Below are positions 25,901-37,900 of a DNA stretch of 64,000 nt, piece after piece. A model generated the notes under the pieces. The model did not search any database. It had not been told where the DNA came from and saw nothing but the letters and a program-made list of their open reading frames with translations. Positions within the stretch are counted from its first letter, which is position 1, and the number at the start of each line of letters is the position of its first letter. The stretch covers positions 35,906,881 through 35,970,880 of the forward strand of contig NC_086352.1 in assembly GCF_036324505.1 (NCBI RefSeq). The letters are read 5' to 3'. Source of the stretch: Eleginops maclovinus. Taxonomy: Eukaryota; Chordata; Actinopteri; Perciformes; Eleginopidae. Both the position numbers and the translations under genes were made by a program.

Positions 25901-28900
25901 AACTAAACCACCTAAAGAAGTCCCCACTGGCCCAGTTACAACCTCTACCACAGCTGTTGTGGAAACTACAACAACGACAGGTGTTACGACAGAAAGTCCA
26001 GAAACTACAGTTGTAACATCAACACCCTCGGTTGTAACCAAAACTACTGAAGTTCCTGTAACAGAAACAGAGGGTACCACTGCCACACCTTTAGAAACAA
26101 CAACCTCAGCAGGAACAACAGTAAATGTTGCAACAACTAAACCACCTAAAGAAGTCACCAGTGGCCCAGTTACAACCTCTACCACAGCTGTTGTGGAAAC
26201 TACAACAACGCCGCCAGGTGTTACGACAGAAAGCCCTGAAACTACAGTTGTAACATCAACACCCTCGGTTGTAACCAAAACTACTGAAGTTCCTGTTATA
26301 GCAACAGAGGGAACCACTGCCAAACCTTTAGAAACAACAACCTCAGCAGGAACAACAGTAATCGTTGCTACAACTAAACCACCTAAAGAAGTCACCAGTG
26401 GCCCAGTTACAACCTCTACCACAGCTGTTGTGGAAACTACAACAACGACAGGTGTTACGACAGAAAGTCCAGAAACTACAGTTGTAACATCAACACCCTC
26501 TGTTGCAACCAAAACTACTGAAGTTCCTGTAACAGAAACAGAGGGGACCACTGCCACACCTTTAGAAACAACAACCTCAGCAGGAACAACAGTAAACGTT
26601 GCTACAACTAAACCACCTAAAGAAGTCACCACTGGCCCAGTTACAACCTCTACCACAGCTGTTGTGGAAACTACAACAACGACAGGTGTTACGACAGAAA
26701 GTCCAGAAACTACAGTTGTAACATCAACACCCTCGGTTGTAACCAAAACTACTGAAGTTCCTCTTACAGCAACAGAGGGAACCACTGCCAAACCTTCAGA
26801 ATCAACAACATCAGCAGGAACAACAGTAAAGATTGCTACAACTAAACCACCTAAAGAAGTCACCACTGGCCCAGTTACAACCTCTACCACAGCTGTTGTG
26901 GAAACTACAACAACGACAGGGTTTACGACAGAAAGTCCAGAAACTACAGTTGTAACATCAACACCCTCGGTTGTAACCAAAACTACTGAAGTTCCTGTAA
27001 CAGAAACAGAGGGGACCACTGCCACACCTTTAGAAACAACAACCTCAGCAGGAACAACAGTAATCGTTGCTACAACTAAACCACCTAAAGAAGTCACCAC
27101 TGGCCCAGTTACAACCTCTACCACAGCTGTTGTGAAAACTACAACAACGACAGGTGTTACGACAGAAAGTCCAGAAACTACAGTTGTAACATCAACACCC
27201 TCGGTTGTAACCAAAACTACTGAAGTTCCTGTTACAGCAACAGAGGGAACCACTGCCAAACCTTCAGAAACAACAACCTCAGCAGGAACAACAGTAATCG
27301 TTGCTACAACTAAACCACCTAAAGAAGTCACCAGTGGCCCAGTTACAACCTCTACCACAGCTGTTGTGGAAACTACAACAACGACAGGTGTTACGACAGA
27401 AAGTCCAGAAACTACAGTTGTAACATCAACACCCTCGGTTGTAACCAAAACTACTGAAGTTCCTGTTACAGCAACAGAGGGAACCACTGCCAAACCTTCA
27501 GAAACAACAACCTCAGCAGGAACAACAGTAATCGTTGCTACAACTAAACCACCTAAAGAAGTCACCACTGGCCCAGTTACAACTTCTACCACAGCTGTTG
27601 TGGAAACTACAACAACGACAGGTGTTACGACAGAAAGTCCAGAAACTACAGTTGTAACATCAACACCCTCGGTTGTAACCAAAACTACTGAAATTCCTGT
27701 TACAGCAACAGAGGGAATCACTGCCAAACTTTCAGAAACAACAACCTCAGCAGGAACAACAGTAATCGTTGCTACAACTAAACCACCTAAAGAAGTCCCC
27801 ACTGGCCCAGTTACAACCTCTACCACAGCTGTTGTGGAAACTACAACAACGACAGGTGTTACGACAGAAAGTCCAGAAACTACAGTTGTAACATCAACAC
27901 CCTCGGTTGTAACCAAAACTACTGAAGTTCCTGTAACAGAAACAGAGGGGACCACTGCCACACCTTTAGAAACAACAACCTCAGCAGGAACAACAGTAAA
28001 CGTTGCTACAACTAAACCACCTAAAGAAGTCACCACTGTGCCGGTAACCACAGCTGTTTTTCAAACTACGACTTCAGTGTCGGGTGCCACAACAATCAGC
28101 TTAGTCACAGGAAAGCCACAACCCTCAACTGTTGTGGCTTCAAATATAACTACAGGAGAAACTTCTAAAGCTACAACTTCCATTGGCCCAATAACACAGA
28201 CACTTCCAGGCACTAGAACTGTTTACACTACTGGGCCAATTCGAACCACCGTTTTTTCCACACCATCTCTGTTAACAACAACAACAAATTCATGTGTGTG
28301 CATTGTCAATGGGACCTCACACCAGCCTGGTAAGTTTACATTAATTTCCATTATACCATTATCTTGTTTTTTGTATCATGTATTCTCTTTACACAAGGTG
28401 CAGAGAAGACCTTTTTTTTTTTTCCTTTTCCGGGTTTTATTTTCTTTGTTCAATATTTTTATCTCAACTCTATGTCTTAAAGAAAATGATTGGTTTGTAC
28501 ATTAAAACGTCTACGCCTGCCTTAATCTATTCTTTTACCTAACCCTAATCCTCTAAAATTATTTGTACAATTATGCACAAAAGTATGTAATTATGTCATA
28601 CATTTAGTTTCTAATAGAATGAGAAACCAGTATTATTTCAATTCCATTTTGATAAAGACATCATTACAAAGTGGGTCAAGATTGTTTAATAATACAAAAA
28701 ATTACCTGGTTGAGGTCTTACTGTTTATATTCCACTCAAAGTTGTTTAATGATATGTTTCATCTCAATAATTGAACTACATGTTGATAACATATACTACG
28801 GATTAGTGCACTTTATTTGTACAAAGGGGGTTTAGATAAACAAGATATATTGTGGTCACATTAGCAGAGGAGTTACAACTCCTCTGCATACTTTTTTTAA

Positions 28901-31900
28901 TATTAGATACATTTTTGTTTTTGGTGCAAACTATTTTTTTTAAATCAGAAATACTTGTATGTTTAACCTTTATCTCCACTCTGAATTTCACAGGGGACTT
29001 GCTGTACAATGTCACTGATGGCATAGGTTGGTGTTACGTTGCATATTGCAATGCATCCTGTAAAGTTGATATCCAATTCGCTTCATGTCCCACTACACCG
29101 ATACCCAGCACAACCGCACAGTCTAGCACTGTTTCGTCTGGCACCACTACAAAGGCTGCAGTTTCTTCCACCACAACTGTTACTATCCCTTCATCTACTC
29201 CACCAACAACCCTACTGGACTGCAATGATGTTTATCCACCAAGAAAGGTGGGATAAAAGTAAAATGTTTTCGGAGTCATGATGGTGTTTTTAAAAGATTT
29301 TAAACATTTTGCTGAAACGGTAGCCATTTCATGTCCTAGTGTGTCCATTTAAAACAATGGATAAAATTATTTGAATTACACTCAATGTTATGACTTACTC
29401 GCAATACCCATACAGAATGGAGAGTCCTGGAAGGTCAGCAACTGCACCACAGCTACCTGCAACCAAGGCACAATCACAAAGACACCTACTAATTGTCCCA
29501 AATCACAAGAGCCCATATGTGCCAATGGACGGCAAGCTGTCAAAGTCTACGATGATAAAGGATGCTGCTTCCACCATGAATGTGAATGTAAGTAGCATTT
29601 TTAACTTTGCAGTACAGTTGACCATTTTTTACTTTATATAGTATGCAGTAAATATTCTTGTGTCAGTGTTCTCACCTGACATTCTTTCAAAGCATTGGCA
29701 CTATAAACTAGAAAGCACTGAGAGGCAGATTTATTAAGGCAGCAACTAATCACATAGTTAGCTGAACTGATCCTGATACAGCGCTCCACACTCATTCTGT
29801 GAGTAAATAAAAACATTTAAAAATTCATAACTAAAGCCTAATTGGTTCATGCTTTTCTTTCTCATAATCATAAAATAGTATATGTATATTCTAATATGTA
29901 CTTAGCCAGTATCAAACGTAGATTTATTTTCATTGCTACAACCTGCCTTTAGTATGGTGTAAATCTGACCTGACTAAACATAGCAAAATATGGAATCATC
30001 CTAAACTATCTTCCTGTTATGTGCATGACAATGATGAGTGAGACACACTTAGCAAACACTTGCTTGAATGACATGCAATTTGCAACTCCAATCTAGTCTA
30101 TTCGTTTCATAGATAATGCAACACAAATGCTATCTCTATAGATGTGCATACCTCTTCCACTGAATCACATATAACAAGATAAATGTATCCATATAAAATT
30201 GAAAATTTGGAAAATGTTTAATTTGATCTGCATTAAAAATACACAGTCCTGTGAAATGCTATTCTACCAAGTCTTTTTGATTCAATACATGTAAAAGTCA
30301 TTCATACTGTATAAGAAATAATCGACAAAATAGAGGACATTGGAATGGCATATTACAAATCAAAATTGCTTAACCCAAAAGTTATGTAGAATATGTGATT
30401 CAGATTGGATAAAAATGGTAGGAACAGTCTTAGAAATAGACTGTTTCAACATTATTTCACTAATGCATCCAGATACAGATCAAATAATAGTAATTTGTTT
30501 CTTGGGCCATTTTACGATTATTGACTTAATTACATCAAAACTGCTTCAGTAGTACCTCTTAAGTTTCACTCAATGGATTGTGTAGCAAATATAATAATTA
30601 TGTTTTCTGCTTGGTTCAGTTCATACACATCATTTTCATTAAATATTTTTGTTTTTCTGCAGGTGTATGCAGTGTCTGGGCCCAAAACCACTACAAAACC
30701 TTTGATGGAAAATCATTCAATTTCAACGAGAGCTGCTCTTACTACCTGGTCAAAGAAATTATTACGAGACATAACCTGACTGTTATTGTAAACAACCATG
30801 ACTGTGAGCCTTCAGACGTCACATTCTGTCCCCAGACTCTCACTATAACCTACCGATCCTACACAGTTGTTTTGTCTCAGTTGAAGACTGGAGGAACAGT
30901 GACTAATGCGGTAATCACACTTTCAAATTGTCAAATGTTTTTTTTCTTTCTTTTGTTACTCTCTCATGTCTTTCATTATTTTTGAGAGTACTGAATGAGC
31001 GGTTATTGTGATAACCAAAGTTGTGGGTTTCATGTTATTGTTCGAAATGCTACAGTCTTCTCTAATGTGTTTTGTGTCCTTGTCCCACAGGTGTATGTGA
31101 ATAGGAAACGTATCTATCCCGCCTTCGAAAATTCTGTTCTATTCATCACTAGCACAGATATGGTGATAACATTGACGATACCAGAGATCAACACAAAAGT
31201 GGTCTATAGGAGCTCCTCAATCAGCATTGACCTACCTTATACCCTATTTGGCGGGAACACTGAGGGACAGTGTGGTGAGTGACACCTTTACTCATTGCAT
31301 TAAGGAAATAATAAACATTTCAATGCGGCCCACAATCACAGTGCACCCGAGAGCTGCTTGTTGCACTGAAACTGCACTGTCAATGGCAGCTGGCAGTTAC
31401 TGTAAGATGGCTTTTAGTGTTGATAGAAGAACAGTAAATGCAACAATTTAACACTGCTAAAAGAAACCATGGGCAGAACACTTTTAGGTTCAAATAAAAT
31501 GTATTATTTTATATACACTTCTTAATTTGTCTTTTGTTGCTACAAAATAACAAGAATGTGCACATTAGTGAGATTTGACCATAAGAGTAATTAGCATCCC
31601 ATATGTTTTCTGTCTTGTGTGGCTAAGATCATTCTCAAAAATGTAAAAAGGAGGATTTCATCGTGTTGGAACTTCAAGTCCAGCTATCTGGAATAAGCAG
31701 ACAAGACTAGTGATGTCAGCAGTAATATTAGAGGAAAACTTTGGCATGGGCAGATCAGCGCACAAAGCGTGTGTCTTTCTAAGTCAAAGTATTCAATGAC
31801 TAGAATAAGAGGCGGAGACTCTACTGAGACTCGCTGGCTGCGGGAACATTTTCCAGAAATACTTAGCTGTGGATCGTTGTGTCAAAATAGGCCAATTAAA

Positions 31901-34900
31901 ATTATGAACCTAAAAACCAGAAAAAGTCAGTAAATTAATAAGCCAAGTTGACCTCTCCTCAATATGGTGAAAAATAGATTTACAAAGTATTATTGTGGGT
32001 AAGTGAGGTGCAGGGGAAGCTCATTGCCTGCTGGTGTGAACGTGAGCATGAATGGCTGTTGCATGTGATTACCTGGCAATGTGTCTAGGGCGTTCCATGT
32101 CTATTGCAACTCAATTCAACCCTAACCATTATCATAACAGCTAGTTCTTGTGTGAGCCCCAAAACGTTGTCTTCATCCTCCTGTCTCTTTTTCCAGGGAC
32201 CTGTGATAACTCACAGAACAATGACTGTCGCTCTCCAAACGGCCAGGTGGACAGCTGCTCGGACTCTGCAGGCCAGTGGCAAGTCCCAGGCACACCGTGT
32301 GTTACCCCTACAACCCCAACTATTACAACATCACCCACCACCAGCTCAAAACCACCAACCACAACGCAGCCCCCTTGCAAACCTCCAATTTGTAATATCC
32401 TAACAAGCAGGTGAGAGGAACCACCATCTTTAATAAGATAAGATGTACCTTTATTAATCCCTGTGGGGAAAGGAGTTCAGGAGTTTAAGCAGCAACAGAG
32501 TGAGAAAGAAAAACAGTACAGATTCACAAAAGGATAATAAAAGAATAAACTAAAACATGATGTACAGGTAAGTAACTGTTTAAAACAAACTGTTAGAACA
32601 AAAAATGAATTAAATGAAAATATATACAGTCATTTATTTAACTATGTAACAATGACATCTTCAGGGCTTGGTAGAAAGAAACAAGGTGAAATTATAGCTC
32701 AATTCTTCACATAATGTGAAGATTAAAAAAGAGTCATATATCAACATTTCCTATTGGCATAAACTATGCCAAAGTATTAACGGATTTTCTTCGACTAATA
32801 CGAGACTCAGAAGTCCAGACCCTTATTTAACTAAAACTATTTAACTCAAACAAAGTTGACGAGGAACAATACACACATACCTACTTAGCCACAGCACCCC
32901 AAGACTATGGACATTTTTATCAGACTATCCCATTTTAAAGTCTAACCAACCAACCAACCAACCAGTAATAGTTACTTGATGATAAAAACAAGGGAACAAT
33001 ATAAAGTAAGAGGATAAGGGTTGAGATCTTTATTGAAATGCATGTTGAATGCAGGTTTATTTTATTGCCTTCCATCACCTCTTAGAGGATGTTTATAGTT
33101 TTCTTATTACTTTCCTGGCTTGTCTGTTCCTTCTAGTGTCTTTAAAGCATGCCACAAAGTCGTACCTCCGGGACCATTTGTGACTGGCTGTGTGTTTGAC
33201 AATTGCAACCTTGGCAATAAAACCTGCACCAGCCTGGAGGCCTATGCCACTGAGTGCTCTAATGAAGGGGTCTGTATCGATTGGAGGAATGCGACCAATG
33301 GGCGCTGTGGTAAGATAAACTATTTACTATTTGCACTATTACAACTTCTAACCATACATATTGCTGCTACTTTCTTACGGATACACTGTGAACTCTCTTA
33401 TCCTTATTTTATTGTTTATTTAGCATTAGCAAATGTCTGCATCTGCTGTGCACTTTATTATTTATTGTTACTCAATGTCAGGATATGTCTGTCTCATCTG
33501 TTGTGCCCGTGCACTTATTGTTTACTTTAGTGTTAGGAAATGTCTTGTCTTATCTGTAGTGCCTGTGCACTTTACCTCTTCACTGTGGGATAGAGAGAAA
33601 CGTTTTTTCAATTCCTTTGTATGTCTGGTACATGTGGAGAGATTGACAATAAAGCTGACTTTGACTTTAAAGTCAATAGGGTGTATAAGTAAAGAGCCCT
33701 CCTCGACTCCTAGCTTCGCGTCTTAGCCCCGCCCACAGGAGATGCGAGCGGAGGAGTCGAGGAGGGGAACCGAGGAGAGAGGAGGGGAAGCAACAGGTGT
33801 TTGGAGAAATGAGAAATCCTCTCCTCTGAGCATTCATTCTGAAGCGATGTCCATTAATTATGACAGGAGGCACAGCAGCATTTTGTCTGATGGGCATAAT
33901 TGTGTATACATTTATTTTAAATTCATTAACAATGACATGAAAACAGGCTACTGATGCAGACAGCCACTGGGATGATTTGACTGAGGGGGAAATATTCTTC
34001 ATAACATGAAATGAACGGATTTAACAATGGAATATCCTGTGGACATGCTTAATTATATATATACGATTTCAGGATCAAACAAGTATCAGAGCACTCTCAT
34101 AATAACGTAACACCATCAGAGACTGGATATATGTTCCTCTTCTCTCTCTGGTCTGGGGAAATGAAATTACTGGCCAAAAGGTTTTATTTACAGTTATTAA
34201 AAGTAAGCAGTTGCAACCAGACCAACTGAGACCTGTCCCATCTGTCTGCCGCATATACGCAAACACAAACACCTATACACTGTACATCATGCACCTACAC
34301 ACAGCATATAATATATCAGGCTACAGCCGCTGTTTATTTCATTATGTGAAGCACTATATGGATTTATGAAATATATCTCCTGTTTAATAAGTAGCCTATA
34401 TTGTAGGTCTGTTATATATATTACTGAGTGATATATAGTATACACACTGCTCTGCTTTCTGCACGGACCTCACAGCTGTTCTCACTGTAAACATCGCCTC
34501 ACGATTAAAGCAGTTTTATTAAAAACATAAGTAGCCTAATATCCAGGGGGCGTGTGATCAGTGAGTAACAAACGGTGAAGGGCAGAAAGTTTGATGCGCA
34601 TTTGAGCCTCTTAAATAACTTTACAAACAGTTTGCAGAGCTGTCATTGGTTCAGATAAGCCCAGCCGTGTGTCACGCCTCTGTTAAACATCACTGTTGCC
34701 GGAAATACAATCCCAGGAGGATACATCAGTGTGTCCTCAGTTGTATCTCTTCCGGAGAGCCTTCTCGATCCTCGATGTGTATTCGAGAAATGAGAAAGGG
34801 CTAAGGGGTTGCATGGAGTTTTGATAAAATGTGTTTATAAACGTGTTTACATTTTACAGAGCAAACCTGTCCAAGCAACAAAGTGTACAAGGCCTGTGGC

Positions 34901-37900
34901 AGCAGCGTGGAGCCGACATGCAATAACAGGTAACAAATGTGATCTTTGCTGATTGTTTTATATCTTTAGAGATCTTAACATTTTCCCTGTTTCCTTATCA
35001 AGAATGAATTCAAAATGTATTCAAAATCAAAATGTACAAATAAACATTTCTGAGATAACAAGAATAACACCAGGCAATATACATATATTGCCTCCCTTCT
35101 CTTCAATGACAGTCCAAAGCCTTCCATTCATGGAGTCTGTCAGTTTCTTGATCTGTTGACCATCAACCACAGCCTCCCAGACTCTGTTCAGAGAGGGTTA
35201 TGTCTCCCTGTTTAAGAAGGGCCCACACATTCTCAGTAGGGTTTAGGTCAGGTGAGGAAGGGGGCCATGTTCTTATTCTTTCATCTTTAAGGCCTTTACT
35301 GGCTAGCCACACAGAGGAGTACTTTGAGGCATGCAATGGAGCGTTGTCCTGTATCAAATCATGGTCCTTTTGAAAGATGCAGACTTCTTCCTGTGCCACT
35401 GATGGAAGAAAGGGTCTTCTAAAAACTGGCATACGGTTCAGGAGTCGATTAGATTTTTGAGTCCATCTTCAACCAAAAAAGGTCAAACTAGCTGATCTTT
35501 AATAATTCCAGCCCAACCTTGCTGTCGTCTGAGTCGAGGGGAGCTCTGGTGCGCGTTACTGCTCCAGCCCCGAGCTCATCCATCTGGTCCATCAAGAGTT
35601 TCCTCTTATCAGTCCATAAAGCCTTTGAAAATCTGTCTTCAGATATTTCTTGGCATCTCTTTTTTGGCACATTTTGCCTGAGGAAAAGTAGCTGCCTAAT
35701 AATTACGTACACCTTGATATAGGGTGTTGGTCTCTTTAGGCCACACCCCCCCCTCATTATACAAATACACATCACCTTGATATGCTTGAATCCAACACGC
35801 ATTTATATAGCTTGGGTTGGACAATATGCATGAAAATATGATATGGTAAAAATACTCACTTGCCTAATAATTGTGCACACAGTCCTTTCATCACTGTATT
35901 TACCGGTTATTCAATTTCTAAAATCAGATACAACAAAAAGTTCGACACAGATACTAATGCATCCACGAACAACACCACGGAGGGCTGCTTCTGTCCTCCT
36001 GGCACCATCTTATTCAACACCGTCTATGACATATGTGTTGCCTCCTGTGGTAAGAGCAGATCCTTTGGAAAATCGTCAGAAAATATATGTTTCTAAAAAA
36101 CCTGAAGAACACCGACTTGTTCCTTTTTGAATTTCAGATTGCGTTGGACCTGATGGTAAACCCAAAAAGGTAATATGTAAATGTAATATAGATAATATGT
36201 CACATATATATTTCATATAATCAGGTACACAAAGCATGAGCTCTGTCTCAACTGGTTCCTGTCTCGTAAACAGCCTGGTGATACATGGATAAGTGGCTGC
36301 AACACATGTAAGTGTGACAAAGATTCCATGAGCATCCAGTGTGAGCCTGCACCCTGCCCCACAGTGCAGAGCCCTGTCTGCAGCGGACCGGGCCAGCAGC
36401 TGGTCAACAACACAGACGGCTGCTGCACAACACAGTCCTGCGGTCAGTTGAAGTATCACATAGTTAGATTTCATTCTGTGACTTTGTGTTGTCAACAAAT
36501 GAATGGCAGGAACATCTGTCTCCGACAAAGACAGACCTGCATGCTTTCTTTTTATGGAATCGGTGAAAAATCTGACTGATCTCTGCCACATTCTGAAATA
36601 ATTTGGAAATATGCTGACTTCAACAATCCTGACATACTGACATGATATAGATGTCTATCCCTTGTGCAATTTATTAGGTGTTTATTGCATATTCAAATTA
36701 TTTTTTAAGACTGAATTATCACGGCTGTTGACCTAAACCTCTTGCAGAAGCTTCCCTCCCCCTTGAGAGAAACTACCACTGTCAGCTCACTTATAGTATG
36801 AATATGTAAGAATGTAACAGAACGCTTGGTGGTTGTAGATTTCCTAATCTTATTAACATTGCTAATAGGCCTGTTTTTTTTGCAGCATAGTCAAACAACA
36901 ACTTTGAAGCCATTGCTTACTGATATACACACTGAAATGCATTAGGTAAACTACATAGCATTAATTTAGCTGACACTTTGATCCAAGACAACTCACAGTA
37001 AGTACATCCAACCATGTACAACCCCTATAAGAGTAGGAATAATGCAAAGAAGTCTTATTCAAGCAAAGGTGTAGTCAGTTTTTATTCTGCAAAGACACAT
37101 GTGTATAGTTTATTCTGTCCTTATGTCAACAGGTTGAAAGATTATTTTTTTGTTGAGCTTGGAAATCCCATCTTATTCAATCACAATGTTCATTCTCCTG
37201 TTGTTGCTGAAAGTCATGAGACAGGTCTTCGATAAAGCTGCTAAGTGTTGAGCATATCATACAGCCATCAGGTGTGAGTGTGTCAAACTGATTTAGTGCC
37301 TTTCTCTCAGTAGATTCTCCCACTAACTTGTAATGAACCATTGAAACATGCAGGACTGCTGTTAAGGTTCTTTAAGTTATTGTTATAAAAGGTACATTGA
37401 AACTGATTTCAGCACTTACATATAATCATCCAATCCTTTCGTCCGAAACAGATTGTAATGTAAACCTGTGTCCAGGACCAATCAACTGCCCATTGGGTTT
37501 CCAACTCAACATTACCAGCGGCGACTGCTGCCAGTCCTACGAGTGTGGTATGTGACTTATTTTATCAACACAGGATTATATGCCGGTGTAAAACACAAAA
37601 ACAGCAATGAGCTCTCCTGTGGATAGAAGCCTTAAGTTGTTAGTTTAAAACTTTAATGCAATCCAACACAATCAAAGCCTTCTATATACTTTTGTTGTCC
37701 TGAAGTAATTGTGGTCCAAAAGCGTTTAAAGAGTTTAAAATATTTTTCGACATCAGATTTTAAGATGCATTTAAAAATTCTGTGAAGGCAGAAAAATGCT
37801 TTCCAGGCTTCAATCCGGCTATTCAGTGTTGGAATGAAATAACATGAATTAACAAATTTAATATTTGTTCACAATGTATTGTTAAAAAAGTACATCTGAA

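Larger units (their letters stand above)
9117..28040 (+). repeat. 234-bp coding tandem repeat array, about 81 units
   Basis: The unit is 234 bp (78 codons) and includes the motifs TTKPPKEVTTGPV, STTAVVETTT, TTESPETTVV, PSVVTKTTEVPVT and TTTSAGTTV. The GTTGCTACAACTAAACC anchor of the first complete unit is at 9252 and that of the last at 28002. The distance of 18,750 bp equals 80 units of 234 bp plus 30 bp. The 30 bp matches ten visible one-codon insertions at one site: two TTTTTTG, one TTTTSPG, five TTTSSPG and two TTTTPPG variants. Variation is concentrated in a few columns (ETEG/ATEG, ATPLE/AKPSE, VNV/VKI/VIV, TGV/TGF/PGF), while the KPPKEV to AVVE core is almost invariant. Confidence 0.95.

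Noticed and set aside
9117..28040. CRISPR-like array (regular repeats with variable parts)
   Set aside because: Units are 234 bp, contiguous and protein-coding within a mucin exon. There are no short repeats with unique spacers and no cas genes.
36076..36591. 171-codon minus-strand open frame over mucin exons 24-25
   Set aside because: Antisense to a well-supported Cys-rich exon, with no recognisable domain.
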